Of a stretch of DNA of 64,000 bases, positions 12,370 to 24,893 are shown in pieces. The notes under the pieces are model-generated. The model did not search any database. It saw only the letters and a program-made list of their open reading frames with translations, and was not told the origin of the DNA. The stretch is from NCBI GenBank assembly GCA_902605165.1, contig CACLBJ010000001.1:62001-126000 (forward strand), given 5' to 3'. The DNA is from an uncultured SAR86 cluster bacterium (GTDB lineage: Bacteria; Pseudomonadota; Gammaproteobacteria; Magnimaribacterales; D2472). Both the position numbers and the translations under genes were made by a program. Within the stretch, counting starts at the first letter, position 1. The number at the start of each line of letters is the position of its first letter.

Positions 12370-13642
12370 CTTTCTTCTTTCCACTTCCATTTTTCATGGA
12401 ATCAAAGAACTCGGAATTAGTTTTAAATGATTTTAGTCGATCAATTAAAAATTCTATTCCTTGAGAATCTTCCATAGGATCTGTTACTTTTCTAACAGCC
12501 CACATGAGTCTTAGCTCTTCTTCAGAAGTTAGGAGATCTTCTCTTCTTGTTCCAGATCTTCTCACATTGATAGCGGGATAGATTCTCTTTTCAGCAATCT
12601 TTCTTTCAAGATGGATTTCCATATTTCCAGTACCTTTAAACTCTTCATAGATAACTTCATCCATTTTTGAGCCAGTATCTACCAAGGCTGTAGCTAAAAT
12701 TGTTAAACTTCCTCCTTCTTCAAGATTTCTCGCTGCACCAAAGAATCTTTTTGGTCTTTCAAGAGCGTTTGAATCAACACCACCACTTAAGATTTTTCCT
12801 GAAGCAGGTTGAACAGAGTTATAGGCTCTTCCAAGTCGAGTAATAGAATCAAGAAGAATTACAACATCTTGCTTGTGCTCAACTAGTCTTTTTGCTTTTT
12901 CAATAACCATATCAGCCACTTGCACATGTCTTGAAGGCGGTTCATCAAAAGTACTTGCAATTACTTGGCCTCTTACAGTTCTTGTCATCTCAGTAACTTC
13001 TTCAGGCCTTTCATCAATCAAGAGCACTATCAACTTGGTTTCAGGATTATTACTTGTAATTGAATGGGCAATGCTCTGTAGCATCAGTGTCTTACCAGCT
13101 TTAGGAGGAGAAACTATTAAACCTCTTTGTCCCTTACCAACAGGAGCAATTAAATCTATTATTCTTGCCGACAAATCTTCATTAGAACCGCTTCCTTGCT
13201 CAAGAACTAATCTTTCATTTGGAAATAATGGGGTAAGATTTTCAAATAGTATTTTCTTTTTAGCGTCCTCTGGAGTTTCATCATTGATTGTTTCTACCTG
13301 GACGAGAGCAGTATATTTTTCTTTATCTTTAGGAGGTCTTATTTTCCCCTGAATTTCGTCACCCTTTCGAAGACTGAACTTTCTTATTTGACTTGGTGAG
13401 ATATAAATATCATCCGGTCCAGCACAATATGAGCCTTCAGCTGATCTTAAAAAGCCAAAACCATCATTCAGGATTTCTAGGACTCCACCGCCGAATATGT
13501 CAATTCCATCGTCAGCTTGTTTTTTTAAAATTTGAAAAATTATGTCTTGCTTTTTGAGTCTGCCTACATTTTCAAGACCTAGCTTTTCAGCTATCTCAAC
13601 AAGCTCGGTAATCGTTTTAGTTTTTACTTCACTTAAGTTCAT
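12362..13642 (-). CDS. rho: Transcription termination factor Rho
   Basis: [41 protein letters not shown] motifs. Confidence 0.97.
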   Translation of the reverse strand: MNLSEVKTKTITELVEIAEKLGLENVGRLKKQDIIFQILKKQADDGIDIFGGGVLEILNDGFGFLRSAEGSYCAGPDDIYISPSQIRKFSLRKGDEIQGKIRPPKDKEKYTALVQVETINDETPEDAKKKILFENLTPLFPNERLVLEQGSGSNEDLSARIIDLIAPVGKGQRGLIVSPPKAGKTLMLQSIAHSITSNNPETKLIVLLIDERPEEVTEMTRTVRGQVIASTFDEPPSRHVQVADMVIEKAKRLVEHKQDVVILLDSITRLGRAYNSVQPASGKILSGGVDSNALERPKRFFGAARNLEEGGSLTILATALVDTGSKMDEVIYEEFKGTGNMEIHLERKIAEKRIYPAINVRRSGTRREDLLTSEEELRLMWAVRKVTDPMEDSQGIEFLIDRLKSFKTNSEFFDSMKNGSGKKKAK

Positions 13643-13742
13643 TAGTTATATTGGAAATTCCTCTGAAAAAATTGAATTGATATCAAAAAGATATCTAAGA
13701 AGGGTTGATAATATAAGTTTTTTTTGTATTTTGCAAAAAAAC

Positions 13743-14066
13743 CTAGATTTCTGTATCTATAAATTCTCCTAGTTGTTCTTGCGTCAGAGCACCTACTTGA
13801 GCACCAGAAACTTCGCCTGATTTAAAGATTAACAAAGAGGGAATAGACCTAATACCATATTGAACAGCAAGATCTCTATGCTCTTCAATATCAACTTTGC
13901 AAACCTTTATCTGCTCGCCATACTGTTGTGCTGCTTCTTCTACTCTTGGTGCAAGTTGCTTACATGGACCACACCATTCAGCCCAAAAATCAACCAGTAC
14001 TGGGACATCTGAACTCAGCACTTCTTTCTCAAATGTCTCTGTTGTTACTTCTTTTACATTACTCAT
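13743..14066 (-). CDS. trxA: Thioredoxin
   Basis: VDFWAEWCGPCKQLAP active site. Confidence 0.97.
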   Translation of the reverse strand: MSNVKEVTTETFEKEVLSSDVPVLVDFWAEWCGPCKQLAPRVEEAAQQYGEQIKVCKVDIEEHRDLAVQYGIRSIPSLLIFKSGEVSGAQVGALTQEQLGEFIDTEI

Positions 14067-15055
14067 AAATTAAATTCCTTTATCAAATCTTTAGCGAAAT
14101 ATGTAAGAACCGCATCTGCTCCAGCTCTTTTGAAGCTTGTTAAGGACTCTATTATAACACCTTTATCAAGCCATCCTTTATTAACTGATTCCATGATCAT
14201 TGCATACTCACCGCTTACTTGGTATGCAAAAGTTGGAACCTTAAATTCTTCTTTAATTTTAGAAATAATATCTAAATAAGGCATACCTGGTTTTACCATT
14301 ACGATATCAGCGCCCTCCTCAATGTCCATCGCAACCTCGTTAAGAGCTTCAAGTGAATTTGCAGGATTCATCTGATAAGAAGATTTATCAGAAGTACCTA
14401 GATTATTTTTTGAATTAACTGCATCTCTGAAGGGACCATAGAATTTTGAATTATATTTTGCTGCATATGACAAAATAATTTTATCTTGAAAATTATTTTC
14501 ATCTAATTTTCTTCTAATAAATCCTATTCGGCCGTCCATCATATCTGAGGGAGCAATAATATCTGCACCAGCTTCTGCAAGAACAAGAGATTGCTCTGCG
14601 AGAACCTCTAGTGTTTGATCGTTTAAAATCTTATCTTTCTCAAAGACTCCATCATGACCATGATCTGTATAGGGATCTAAGGCAACATCAGCAATGACTA
14701 ACATATCAGGAAACTTATTTTTTATAGAACTTAATACTCTTGAAATAAAATTATCTCTTTTTGTAGCTTCAGTACCTCTCGAGTCTTTTTTTGAAGGATC
14801 TATGACAGGAAATATAGCTATTGCCTTTATTCCCAGCTGATCAATTTCTTCAATCTCTTTTAAAATAGACTCTTCACCAAATCTAAAGATACCAGGCATT
14901 GATTCTATAGGCTCTTTATCACTCAAACCTTCTTTAACGAATAAAGGCTGTATTAGATCATTTTTTGTCACCATACATTCACTGGTTAGGTCAATAATAG
15001 ACTCTGACTGCCTTAGTCTTCGTAATCTAGTTGATGGATATTTCCTTGAAATCAT
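14063..15055 (-). CDS. hemB: Delta-aminolevulinic acid dehydratase
   Basis: RLRRLRQSESIIDLTSE, YQMNPANSLEAL, MVKPGMPYLDII. Confidence 0.95.
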   Translation of the reverse strand: MISRKYPSTRLRRLRQSESIIDLTSECMVTKNDLIQPLFVKEGLSDKEPIESMPGIFRFGEESILKEIEEIDQLGIKAIAIFPVIDPSKKDSRGTEATKRDNFISRVLSSIKNKFPDMLVIADVALDPYTDHGHDGVFEKDKILNDQTLEVLAEQSLVLAEAGADIIAPSDMMDGRIGFIRRKLDENNFQDKIILSYAAKYNSKFYGPFRDAVNSKNNLGTSDKSSYQMNPANSLEALNEVAMDIEEGADIVMVKPGMPYLDIISKIKEEFKVPTFAYQVSGEYAMIMESVNKGWLDKGVIIESLTSFKRAGADAVLTYFAKDLIKEFNL

Positions 15056-15058
15056 AAA

Positions 15059-16720
15059 TTAATCAGTTATTGCTCCTAGGGATGCAGATTGTACACTTTT
15101 TGAATATTTTGATAAGACACCTTTCTTAGGAAGTTCTTTATTTGGTTTGAAGTTATCTAATCTATTTTGAAGCTCCTCATCAGATATATCTATGGAAATT
15201 GAATTTGTTTCAGCATCAATTGTTATTTCATCGCCATCATTGATGACTCCGATGGGTCCACCAACAAATGCTTCTGGAGAAATATGTCCAACAACAAAGC
15301 CATGAGTGCCTCCAGAAAATCTTCCATCAGTAATAAATGCAACTTTGTCACCTAGGCCTTGTCCCATTATTGCAGAAGTAGGTTTCAACATTTCTCTCAT
15401 GCCTGGACCTCCCTTTGGTCCTTCATACCTTATAACAACTACATCTCCCTCATTGATTTGATTTTTTTGAATTGCTTCATTTCCGTCTTCTTCGGAATCA
15501 AACACTTTAGCTGTTCCAGTAAATTTAAGACCTTCATTTCCTGTAATCTTAGCAACTGCTCCCTCTGGAGCTAAATTGCCGTAAAGGATGCGTAAATGAC
15601 TGCTATTTTTGATAGGATTAGATATGTCTCTTATGATTGACTGATTTTCTGGATATGGTTCAACCTCAGAAAGATTTTCTGAAATGGTTTTTCCAGAAAC
15701 AGTTAAACAGTCGCCATGAAGCAAGTCTGCATCAAGTAACATTTTCATGAGTGGCTGTATTCCACCCACCTCGTTAAGAGAGGACATATAATTTTTACCA
15801 AATGGTTTAATGTCAGCTATTACAGGAACTCTTTTGCCTATTCTTGTAAAGTCATCTAAATTAATATCAACATTTATAGCATACGCCATTGCGATGAGAT
15901 GAAGAACTGCATTCGTTGATCCGCCAAGCGCAACAACTATGGTTATTGCATTCTCAAATGCCTGCTTTGTCATAATATCAGATGGTTTAATATCTTTTTC
16001 TAAGAGGTTCTCAATTGCATTCCCTGTATTTATGCAATCATTTTTTTTATCATCAGAAACTGCATCCTGACTACTACTTCCTGGAAGCGACATTCCTAGG
16101 GCTTCAATTGCTGAAGCCATTGTATTTGCTGTATACATTCCTCCGCATGAGCCCGGCCCCACCACTGAAACTTTTTCAACAGCGATTAATTCTTCTTCAG
16201 AGATTGAGCCTTTTGAAAACTCACCAGTCTTCTCACACACAGTAACATAATCAGTATTTTGATTACTTGGTCTTATAGAGCCGCCATAAATGAACAAAGA
16301 TGGTCTATTAAGCCTTGCTAATCCAATAATTATACCAGGCATATTTTTATCGCAGCCTCCAATACCCACTACTCCATCGTAAGCCAAACAACCTACAACA
16401 GTCTCTATAGAGTCAGCTATTACTTCTCTCGAAACAAGAGAATATTTCATACCCTCTGTGCCCATAGAAATCCCATCAGATACAGTAATTGTATTGAATG
16501 TTACAGCTTTACATCCTGCATTATTGACTGATTCTTCAACAATTTCTGCAAGGGAGTTTAGATGCATATTACAAGGTGTTACGCTCGCTCCAAGTGAAGC
16601 AATCCCAACAATAGATTTCTGAAAATCTGCATCTTTAAATCCTGCTCCTCGCAGCATTGATCTTGATGCTGCCTGTTGAGGACCATCATGCAATATTTTT
16701 GAATACTTCCTATTTGGCAT
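15059..16720 (-). CDS. ilvD: Dihydroxy-acid dehydratase
   Basis: [41 protein letters not shown]. Confidence 0.96.
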   Translation of the reverse strand: MPNRKYSKILHDGPQQAASRSMLRGAGFKDADFQKSIVGIASLGASVTPCNMHLNSLAEIVEESVNNAGCKAVTFNTITVSDGISMGTEGMKYSLVSREVIADSIETVVGCLAYDGVVGIGGCDKNMPGIIIGLARLNRPSLFIYGGSIRPSNQNTDYVTVCEKTGEFSKGSISEEELIAVEKVSVVGPGSCGGMYTANTMASAIEALGMSLPGSSSQDAVSDDKKNDCINTGNAIENLLEKDIKPSDIMTKQAFENAITIVVALGGSTNAVLHLIAMAYAINVDINLDDFTRIGKRVPVIADIKPFGKNYMSSLNEVGGIQPLMKMLLDADLLHGDCLTVSGKTISENLSEVEPYPENQSIIRDISNPIKNSSHLRILYGNLAPEGAVAKITGNEGLKFTGTAKVFDSEEDGNEAIQKNQINEGDVVVIRYEGPKGGPGMREMLKPTSAIMGQGLGDKVAFITDGRFSGGTHGFVVGHISPEAFVGGPIGVINDGDEITIDAETNSISIDISDEELQNRLDNFKPNKELPKKGVLSKYSKSVQSASLGAITD

Positions 16721-16721
16721 C

Positions 16722-18320
16722 TTAATTTGATGAGTATTTGAGTGCTGCTCTTAAAAGTTTTTGAGTATATTCCTGTTGAGGATCTTCAAACACCTCATCA
16801 GCTTTACCGAATTCAACTAGTTTTCCCTCATTCATAACAAAAATCTGATCACACATAGACCTAATTACTTTAAGATCATGGCTAATAAATAAATATGTCA
16901 ATTTGTATTTATCTTGCAATCTTTTTAAAACATCTATTACTTGAATCTGAATAGATCTATCAAGGGCTGAAGTTGGTTCATCAAGAATCATGAATTTTGG
17001 GTTTAAAATTATAGACCTAGCAATTGCTATTCTTTGCCTTTGACCGCCAGAAAATTCATGTGGATATTTAAAAATGAGGGTATCATCTAATCCAACGTCA
17101 TTCATCACATTTGATATTTTTTCTAACTTTTCTTCATTTGAGAAATCAAAATGTATATCCAATCCCTCACCTATGATTTCGCCAACTGTCATTCTTGGTG
17201 ATAGAGATCCATAAGGATCTTGAAAAACTATTTGAATGTCTTTCTTTAATAGTTTCTTTTCAGCTGAGCTAAGATCTTTAATTGATTTACCATTAAATCT
17301 AATTGATCCTTCAAAATCTAGAAGATTTATAATCGCTTTTCCCAGTGTTGATTTACCAGATCCTGACTCTCCAACCACACCAACTGTTGAATTTCTTGGA
17401 ATTTTTAAAGAAATATCAGAAACCGCACAAAACCTATCAGTTTTAAATAGTCTTTTTGATGGTATTTTGTAAAAAACACTAAGGTTTGAAATATCTAGAA
17501 TATTATCCTCAGATACAAGCAACTGATCCTTTTCTTTAGGCTCTGATTTTAAGAGCTTAATCGTATATTCATGTTTTGGATTAGAGAAGATTTCGGTTGT
17601 AACACCTTGTTCAACGATCTTCCCTTCTTTCATGACACAAACTCTGTCACTAAACTTCTCAACAAGTCCTAAATCATGAGTTATGAATAGGATTGACATT
17701 CCAAGCTTCTTTTTAAGTCTATTCATTAGATCAAGTATTTGAGCTTGAATAGTTACATCCAAGGCTGTTGTTGGCTCATCAGCAATTAGAAGCTCGGGTT
17801 CATTAATTAGTGACATTGCAATCATTATTCTTTGGCGCTGACCTCCAGAGAGTTCATGAGGGAATGATTTATATCTTCTTTCTAGATCTGGAATCTCAAC
17901 AAGCTCCATCAACTCTTTAGCTCTCTTTTCTGCATCTTTTTTTGAAATATTTTCATGGTTTAAAATTGATTCAGTTATCTGATTTCCTACTCTGTGATAA
18001 GGGTTAAGGGATGTCATTGGCTCCTGAAAGATCATAGATATCTTCTTTCCTCGAATTGATTGAAGTTGTTTATTAGACATCTCCAATATTTCAGAATGGT
18101 GAAATTTAATTGATGAATCATCACTAAAGATTGTTTTACCCTCTGGTAAAAGTTGTAATATTGACATTGCTGAGACTGACTTTCCAGATCCTGATTCACC
18201 AACCAGTGCCATAGTCTCATTTTTATTTATTTCAAAAGAAGCATCTTCTACAGCTGTGAAGATAGAATCTCTTACCTTAAAACCAACGGTAAGGTTTTTT
18301 ACTTCTAATAAATTACTCAT
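16722..18320 (-). CDS. ABC transporter, duplicated ATP-binding domains (oligopeptide/YejF type)
   Basis: Two Walker A (GESGSGKS) and two [16 protein letters not shown] signatures. Confidence 0.92.
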   Translation of the reverse strand: MSNLLEVKNLTVGFKVRDSIFTAVEDASFEINKNETMALVGESGSGKSVSAMSILQLLPEGKTIFSDDSSIKFHHSEILEMSNKQLQSIRGKKISMIFQEPMTSLNPYHRVGNQITESILNHENISKKDAEKRAKELMELVEIPDLERRYKSFPHELSGGQRQRIMIAMSLINEPELLIADEPTTALDVTIQAQILDLMNRLKKKLGMSILFITHDLGLVEKFSDRVCVMKEGKIVEQGVTTEIFSNPKHEYTIKLLKSEPKEKDQLLVSEDNILDISNLSVFYKIPSKRLFKTDRFCAVSDISLKIPRNSTVGVVGESGSGKSTLGKAIINLLDFEGSIRFNGKSIKDLSSAEKKLLKKDIQIVFQDPYGSLSPRMTVGEIIGEGLDIHFDFSNEEKLEKISNVMNDVGLDDTLIFKYPHEFSGGQRQRIAIARSIILNPKFMILDEPTSALDRSIQIQVIDVLKRLQDKYKLTYLFISHDLKVIRSMCDQIFVMNEGKLVEFGKADEVFEDPQQEYTQKLLRAALKYSSN

Positions 18321-19351
18321 ATGTTTCTTTTTATTTCTTTTAAAATATCTATTGTTGCTAATTTAGCTGTTTTTAACCTAGTTATGTTAATGAAGCCATG
18401 AAACAAACTTGGATAATGAATCTGTTTCACATTATTGCCCATATCATTCAATTTTGCTGCATATGCTTCTGCTTCATCACATAGTGGATCAAAACCGGCG
18501 GTAATTATAACTGTTTTAGTATCAAATTTATTATTATTATCAATTTTCAGCAGATCAAACCTTGGATCTAAATTATTTGCTTCTTCTGCTCTAAAATAAT
18601 GCCAGAACCACTTCATCTGCTCCTTTGTCAGTAAGAAATTCTCACCAAGCCTTTCTAGAGAAGGAAAATCTAATGATGGAGATACCATTGGATAAATTAA
18701 GACCTGCAAAAAAGGTTGTTCTTTATCTCTAGCTTTTAGATCATGCAATAACGATGCAGCTAAGTGAGCCCCAGCACTATCTCCACAAATAATTATTTGC
18801 TCTTTGCTATATCCACAACTCATTAACCATTCGAAAGCAATGTTGGCTTCTTCTAAAGCTTTTGGGAATTTTTTTTCTGGAGAGAGACTGTACTCTAATG
18901 AAAAAATATTAGAACTCAGCCCTTCGCACATAAGAGATGCAACTGGGTTATAAACATCTATATTAGAAATTGCATAACCGCCCCCATGGAAAAATAAAAT
19001 AGCTTTATCAGACATTTGTGAGTCAAGCGAATATTGTCTGAGAACCAACTTATTCTTTTGATCAATAATGATATCTTCTTTGTGAACAATTTCTTTAGGG
19101 AGTTTACTATTTTTAATTTTCATTCGAAAATTAGACATCTTTTCACGCATATCATTTGAAAAGTCAGCCATATCTAAAGCTAGCCTAAACTTTGTAACAA
19201 TCCAGGATATTAGAGAGATATATGTCATAGATTGATAATCAAATACCTCATTCTTATGTGTGATCTCTTTCCTTAGAGTTAGTGCTTTTAAAATCCAGTT
19301 AGGTAAAATGAAGAAAATATCTAAGAGAAAATTTATAAAAAAATGTTTCAT
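18317..19351 (-). CDS. Alpha/beta hydrolase, HSL-family esterase-like
   Basis: HGGGYAISN oxyanion motif and GDSAGAHLA nucleophile elbow. Confidence 0.88.
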   Translation of the reverse strand: MKHFFINFLLDIFFILPNWILKALTLRKEITHKNEVFDYQSMTYISLISWIVTKFRLALDMADFSNDMREKMSNFRMKIKNSKLPKEIVHKEDIIIDQKNKLVLRQYSLDSQMSDKAILFFHGGGYAISNIDVYNPVASLMCEGLSSNIFSLEYSLSPEKKFPKALEEANIAFEWLMSCGYSKEQIIICGDSAGAHLAASLLHDLKARDKEQPFLQVLIYPMVSPSLDFPSLERLGENFLLTKEQMKWFWHYFRAEEANNLDPRFDLLKIDNNNKFDTKTVIITAGFDPLCDEAEAYAAKLNDMGNNVKQIHYPSLFHGFINITRLKTAKLATIDILKEIKRNI

Positions 19352-19801
19352 TTTGTTCTGTTGCGCAATAAAAAATCCTTAATCTCATTATACGCAATGT
19401 TGATATACATGTTTTCAAATAATATTTTAGCTTTAAATCAAATAGGTCTAAGTAATGAAATCCTTGATCCCGAAGATGCTTTTAAAATGAAAATCAGTGA
19501 TATTGATGATTCTCTTTTACTAAACTGGAAAATAGAAAAAACTTATTATATATATCAAAACTCTATAAAGGTTCTTAATAAAAACAAGTTGGTTAAATTT
19601 AAACTAATCGGCAATCCAGTTGTGCACGCAGACGAATTCCTAGGAGAAACTGTGATATACAGAGACAGCCTGGATTTAAAGATGTTAGATCAAAATGAAC
19701 AAAATCTTATGAGTTATGAAGTAATCTTTCAGGGATGCGCTGAAAAAAGGTTTTGTTATACACCAATAAAAGTCAAGTTATCGTCTTTACAAGTCCTGTA
19801 A
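19343..19801 (+). CDS. Stand-alone DsbD N-terminal (alpha) domain-like protein; real start may be downstream Met
   Basis: FQGCAEKRFCYTP resembles the DsbD-alpha Cys pair; no membrane or thioredoxin-like domain before aroQ. Confidence 0.75.
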   Translation: MFHFVLLRNKKSLISLYAMLIYMFSNNILALNQIGLSNEILDPEDAFKMKISDIDDSLLLNWKIEKTYYIYQNSIKVLNKNKLVKFKLIGNPVVHADEFLGETVIYRDSLDLKMLDQNEQNLMSYEVIFQGCAEKRFCYTPIKVKLSSLQVL

Positions 19802-19842
19802 TAATCTTTTAATTTCCCCGAAAAAGCATATAAAATCGACTG

Positions 19843-20274
19843 ATGGAAATCCTTTTAATAAATGGGCCTAACTTAAATCTTCTTGGTAATAGAGAAAACT
19901 CTATTTATGGAAATGAAACTTTGGAAGATATTGAGAAAAAACTCTTTGGAGTTTGCAAAGAGAATGATGTTTCTTTTGCTTCCTTTCAAAGCAATGCTGA
20001 ACATGAGATTGTTGAAAAAATTCATATGGCCAAAGAAAATAATGTTTCAAAGATTCTTATGAATCCAGGTGCATTTACACATACAAGTATTTCAATAAGA
20101 GATGCTCTAATTGGTGTAGGCATACCGTTTTATGAAATCCATATTTCAAATATATTTGCCAGGGAAGAGTTTAGACATAAATCATATTTTTCAGATATTG
20201 CAGAGGGTGTTGTATGCGGAATGGGAACAAAAGGTTATGAATTTGCACTAGAAAAAGCAATTAATTCAAATTAA
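19843..20274 (+). CDS. aroQ: 3-dehydroquinate dehydratase, type II
   Basis: LLINGPNLNLLGNRE...YG; NPGAFTHTSISIRDAL. Confidence 0.96.
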   Translation: MEILLINGPNLNLLGNRENSIYGNETLEDIEKKLFGVCKENDVSFASFQSNAEHEIVEKIHMAKENNVSKILMNPGAFTHTSISIRDALIGVGIPFYEIHISNIFAREEFRHKSYFSDIAEGVVCGMGTKGYEFALEKAINSN

Positions 20275-20279
20275 ATTTT

Positions 20280-20717
20280 ATGAGTATGGATATAAGAAAA
20301 ATTAAAAAGTTAATCGAAATGCTTCAAGAATCAGACTTAACAGAAATTGAAGTTACTGAGGGCGAGGAAGCTGTAAGGATTTCTAGAAAATCTTCAAATG
20401 ATATTGTTGTTGAAAAACCAGCTTCAGATAGAAAAGTGGAAACTCTTTTAGATACTGAAACCAAAGAAAATACCGTTTCTAGTTCAAAAACTATTACATC
20501 ACCAATTGTTGGCACTTTCTACAGAAGACCAGCACCAGATAAAGATCCCTATGTAAAAGTAGGAGATGTAATTGATGCTGGACAAATTGTTTGCATTGTA
20601 GAGGCTATGAAAATGATGAACGAAATTAAATCTGAGTTTAGCGGGAAAATAGTCTCAATTGCGGTTGAAGACGGTGAGCCAGTTCAATTTTCTCAAGATT
20701 TAATTACCTTAGAATAA
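20280..20717 (+). CDS. accB: Acetyl-CoA carboxylase biotin carboxyl carrier protein
   Basis: VEAMKMMNEI biotinylation motif. Confidence 0.97.
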   Translation: MSMDIRKIKKLIEMLQESDLTEIEVTEGEEAVRISRKSSNDIVVEKPASDRKVETLLDTETKENTVSSSKTITSPIVGTFYRRPAPDKDPYVKVGDVIDAGQIVCIVEAMKMMNEIKSEFSGKIVSIAVEDGEPVQFSQDLITLE

Positions 20718-22064
20718 ATGTCAAAAAAAGTCCTAATTGCCAATAGAGGAGAGATCTCTCTTCGTGCCATAAGAGCATGCAAAGAGCTGGGTGTAAAAAC
20801 CGTATCTATTTATTCTGAAGGTGATAAAGAACTTAAAAGTTTGCGGTTTTCAGATGAGTCAGTTTGTGTTGGTCCAGCCGATCCCACTAAAAGCTATCTA
20901 GACGCACCTACTATCCTATCTGCAGCAGATGTTACAGGATCAGATGCAATATATCCTGGTTATGGATTTCTAGCTGAAGATCACTCTTTTGCTGAGCAAT
21001 GTAATCTTAGTGGATTCAAATTTATAGGCCCAAACTCAGAAACTATAAGACAAATGGGAGACAAAATAACTGCAAAATCTATCGTTACCAAATATGGTAT
21101 TGATGGAGTTCCTGGTTTCAATAAAAAGCTTCCTGATAATGAAAAAGAAATTTTAGAAATAGCAGATGAAATAGGATATCCACTTATTGTTAAAGCAACA
21201 GCCGGTGGTGGTGGAAGAGGAATGAAAATTGTGAAGAGCTCAAAGGAACTAATTAATTCAGTACAAATTGCAAAGCGAGAAGCACTTAATGGATTTGGTA
21301 ATGATATCGTTTATTTTGAGAAATTTATTGAAAATCCAAGGCATATTGAAGTGCAAGTAATTGGAGATGGAAAAGGGAATGCTATACATTTAGGTACCAG
21401 AGATTGTTCAATCCAAAGAAGGCATCAGAAATTAATTGAGGAAGCCCCCGCAAGAGATGTAAATAAAGAAAAGCTTGATGAAGTTTTAGAAAACTGCGTA
21501 AACCTCTGTAAAGACTTAAATTATGAGGGTGTTGGTACCCTAGAATTTCTCTATGAAAATGAATGCTTTTACTTCCTAGAAATGAATACTCGGATTCAGG
21601 TCGAGCATCCTGTAACAGAAATGATTACTGGATTTGATTTAGTAAAGGCTCAACTTAGAATAGCATTGGATATGCCAATGACTTTAAATCAAAGTGATAT
21701 AAATTTCAGAGGGCATGCAATTGAGTGCAGAATTAATGCAGAAGACTCTGTTAATTTCATTCCAAATCCTGGAAGGATAACTAGGATGCACATTCCTGGA
21801 GGATTTGGTATCAGGTATGATTCACACATTTACAATGGTTATGAGGTTCCGCCCTACTATGACTCAATGTTGGCAAAAATAATTTCTCTTGCCGGCTCAA
21901 GAAAATCAGCTATTAATAGAATGTTAAGTGCTCTTGATGAGTTTTTTATTGAAGGGATTCAAACAACTCATCAATTCCATCAAAAAATGCTTAAAGATAA
22001 GAAATTCGTTAAAAACCAACATACAATCAACTATCTTGAAAATGAGTTTCTAAAAAATGCTTGA
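20718..22064 (+). CDS. accC: Acetyl-CoA carboxylase biotin carboxylase
   Basis: [25 protein letters not shown]-grasp [12 protein letters not shown]. Confidence 0.97.
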   Translation: MSKKVLIANRGEISLRAIRACKELGVKTVSIYSEGDKELKSLRFSDESVCVGPADPTKSYLDAPTILSAADVTGSDAIYPGYGFLAEDHSFAEQCNLSGFKFIGPNSETIRQMGDKITAKSIVTKYGIDGVPGFNKKLPDNEKEILEIADEIGYPLIVKATAGGGGRGMKIVKSSKELINSVQIAKREALNGFGNDIVYFEKFIENPRHIEVQVIGDGKGNAIHLGTRDCSIQRRHQKLIEEAPARDVNKEKLDEVLENCVNLCKDLNYEGVGTLEFLYENECFYFLEMNTRIQVEHPVTEMITGFDLVKAQLRIALDMPMTLNQSDINFRGHAIECRINAEDSVNFIPNPGRITRMHIPGGFGIRYDSHIYNGYEVPPYYDSMLAKIISLAGSRKSAINRMLSALDEFFIEGIQTTHQFHQKMLKDKKFVKNQHTINYLENEFLKNA

Positions 22065-24456
22065 AGAACAATACAATCCAGAAAAAATTGAATCTAGCAT
22101 TCAGTCTGAATGGGAAAAAATAAGCAAATATAAGGCTACTCCAGATGATAGAGAGAAGTTTTATTGCTTATCTATGTTCCCATATCCATCTGGAAAACTT
22201 CATATGGGACATGTAAGGAACTATACGATTGGCGATGTTATTTCTAGATATAAAAGAATGAGAGGATTCAATGTCTTCCAGCCTATGGGTTGGGATGCCT
22301 TTGGTCTACCTGCTGAAAACGCAGCTATTCACAATAAAGTTGATCCACAAAGTTGGACTGAGCAAAACATTGAAAATATGAAATCGCAACTCAAAAGACT
22401 TGGGTTTAGCTATGACTGGTCAAAAGAGCTTAAAACATGTGATCCAAATTATTACAAATGGGAGCAAGAAATTTTTAGTCTTCTGCATAAGCAAGGTCTA
22501 GTTTATAGAAAGAAATCTCTAGTTAATTGGGATCCAGTTGATGAGACAGTGCTTGCGAATGAACAAGTAATAGATGGGAAAGGATGGAGATCAGGAGCAA
22601 CTGTAGAGTTAAAAGAAATTGATCAATGGTTTTTAAAAATTACAGACTATGCTGATGAGCTTCTTACTTCTATAGAACACCTTGATTGGCCTGAAAATGT
22701 AAAATCAATGCAAAAAAACTGGATTGGTAAATCTTTTGGATCAGAAATAAGTTTTCCTCTTTCAAATGGAGAGGAGCTGACTGCTTTTACAACAAGAATT
22801 GACACTATTTATGGAGTTACATACCTTGCTATATCACCAAATCATCCAATTTCACAGAATCTAGCAAATCAAGATATGCAAATAGATAACTTTATTAAAA
22901 AATGTAATGAAACAAAGATGGCTGAAGCAGATATGGCTAAGGCTGAAAAGTTAGGTTTAAAAACAAATTTAAAAGTTAAGCATCCTTTCACAGGAATGGG
23001 TCTTGATGTCTGGATTGCCAATTATGTTCTAATGGATTACGGAACAGGAGTAGTGATGGGAGTTCCAGCTCATGATGAAAGGGATCATGAGTTTGCCCAC
23101 AAATATAAAATTGATATCAAACAAGTCATAAAAGCTGATGAAGTACCTTCTTCTCAAAAAGGTGAACTTATCAACTCGGAGCAATTTGATGGTCTGACTT
23201 CAGAAGATGCAATCCTAAATATTAATAGCTTCCTTGAAAAAGAAGGAATCGGTAAAGGCATTGAAAATTTTAGATTACGTGACTGGGGCGTTAGCAGACA
23301 AAGGTTTTGGGGATGTCCTATACCAGTAGTCTATAAAAATGATGAGCCTATTTTTTTAGAGAATACAGAGCTACCTGTTGAGTTACCTAAAATAAAAGAT
23401 GGAGAGTCACCAAAACCACTAAGTCAAAATAAAGATTTTTTTGATATTGGTCCTAGGGAATCTAGGGAAGTTGATACATTTGATACTTTTGTTGACTCAT
23501 CCTGGTATTACGCAAGATTTACAGCAGCAGATAATAATGACAAAGCTTTAGACGAAAATTCAGCATACTGGCTTCCAGTTGATCTTTACATTGGCGGCAT
23601 TGAACATGCTATCTTGCATCTTCTTTACTCTAGGTTTTTCCATAAAGCTATGCGAGATATTGGTTTAGTAGAGGGTGACGAGCCTTTTAAAAAATTACTT
23701 ACCCAAGGAATGGTTCTTAAGGACGGATCAAAGATGTCAAAGTCCAAAGGCAATACGGTTGACCCGCAACAATATATTGATAAATATGGTGCTGATACAA
23801 TACGTCTTTATATGATGTTTACTGCTCCTCCTGAGCAAAGTTTAGAATGGTCAGAAACTGCAGTAGATGGAGCTTTTAGATTCTTGAAAAAACTTTGGGG
23901 CTTTTCTCATGATAAAAAGTTTAAAAAAGCAAAGATGCAAGGTGAGATAGATAAAAGTTTAAAAGATTTTAGAAGAAAAATTCATTTAACTATCAAAAAA
24001 GTTACCGATGATTATGAAAATAGATACGCTTTTAATACAGTAATTGCAGCTTGTATGGAGCTTTTAAATTCAACGCCTGATCAAATAAAAAGTGAAATAT
24101 CCACTGAAAATGATCAATTCTGTCTCAATGAATTTATTTCATCAATTCTGCAAATGCTTTATCCCATAGCACCACACATATGTGAAGCTTTGTGGAATAA
24201 CTTTTTTGAAAATAGCTCAGAAATTGAGGAAAGTTGGCCAACTTTTGATGAAAATCTAATGGTCACTGATTCATTTGAATTGGTAGTCCAAATTAATGGA
24301 AAAGTCAGAGGAAAAATAGAAGTATCATCAAGCTTAGCACAAGACGAAATCGAAAGTGTTGCTAAATCTATTAAAAATGTGGATGATTTACTAGGTGATA
24401 AGGAAATCAAAAAATGTATCTATGTAAAAGAAAAGCTAATAAATTTCGTAATCTAG
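22057..24456 (+). CDS. leuS: Leucyl-tRNA synthetase
   Basis: [21 protein letters not shown] and KMSKSKGN motifs. Confidence 0.97.
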   Translation: MLEEQYNPEKIESSIQSEWEKISKYKATPDDREKFYCLSMFPYPSGKLHMGHVRNYTIGDVISRYKRMRGFNVFQPMGWDAFGLPAENAAIHNKVDPQSWTEQNIENMKSQLKRLGFSYDWSKELKTCDPNYYKWEQEIFSLLHKQGLVYRKKSLVNWDPVDETVLANEQVIDGKGWRSGATVELKEIDQWFLKITDYADELLTSIEHLDWPENVKSMQKNWIGKSFGSEISFPLSNGEELTAFTTRIDTIYGVTYLAISPNHPISQNLANQDMQIDNFIKKCNETKMAEADMAKAEKLGLKTNLKVKHPFTGMGLDVWIANYVLMDYGTGVVMGVPAHDERDHEFAHKYKIDIKQVIKADEVPSSQKGELINSEQFDGLTSEDAILNINSFLEKEGIGKGIENFRLRDWGVSRQRFWGCPIPVVYKNDEPIFLENTELPVELPKIKDGESPKPLSQNKDFFDIGPRESREVDTFDTFVDSSWYYARFTAADNNDKALDENSAYWLPVDLYIGGIEHAILHLLYSRFFHKAMRDIGLVEGDEPFKKLLTQGMVLKDGSKMSKSKGNTVDPQQYIDKYGADTIRLYMMFTAPPEQSLEWSETAVDGAFRFLKKLWGFSHDKKFKKAKMQGEIDKSLKDFRRKIHLTIKKVTDDYENRYAFNTVIAACMELLNSTPDQIKSEISTENDQFCLNEFISSILQMLYPIAPHICEALWNNFFENSSEIEESWPTFDENLMVTDSFELVVQINGKVRGKIEVSSSLAQDEIESVAKSIKNVDDLLGDKEIKKCIYVKEKLINFVI

Positions 24457-24893
24457 CAACTATAATTTTTCTTAACATAACAATCCTTGGCTGTTCTTAT
24501 AGTCCAATAAATTCTGATTCTCAAATTATTGTAAGTAAAGTTAATTTTGATCTATCTATACCTGAAAAGATAAAAAATAATCTAAATATTTTTATTAAAG
24601 AAAATCAGGCATCGTCCAAAGAAGTAAACATTGCAGAGTTTGAATTTAAAGAAAATAATTTTTATGGTGGTGAAAATTTGGGTTCTCTAGAAAGTGAGGT
24701 TGTTGGAAGTATTAAGATAAATACTCGAAATGACGAAGAGCATACTAAAAAGATTAGTTCTACAAGAAGATTTAATACTCAAAGCCTCAATCCTTTGGCA
24801 CAAAAAGAATTAGTAAGATTAATGCGTATTGAAATTATTGAAGATTTAAATAAAAAGATAATTCTTTATTTAAAGGCCAATGAAGATAAGTAG
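24414..24893 (+). CDS. lptE: LPS-assembly lipoprotein LptE-like
   Basis: Lipoprotein signal ([10 protein letters not shown]), position between leuS and holA. Confidence 0.75.
   Translation: MYLCKRKANKFRNLATIIFLNITILGCSYSPINSDSQIIVSKVNFDLSIPEKIKNNLNIFIKENQASSKEVNIAEFEFKENNFYGGENLGSLESEVVGSIKINTRNDEEHTKKISSTRRFNTQSLNPLAQKELVRLMRIEIIEDLNKKIILYLKANEDK

Noticed and set aside
12873-13352. 159-aa plus-strand ORF antisense to rho
   Set aside because: Lies wholly inside conserved rho with no recognisable family; low-complexity Ser/Leu-rich antisense translation
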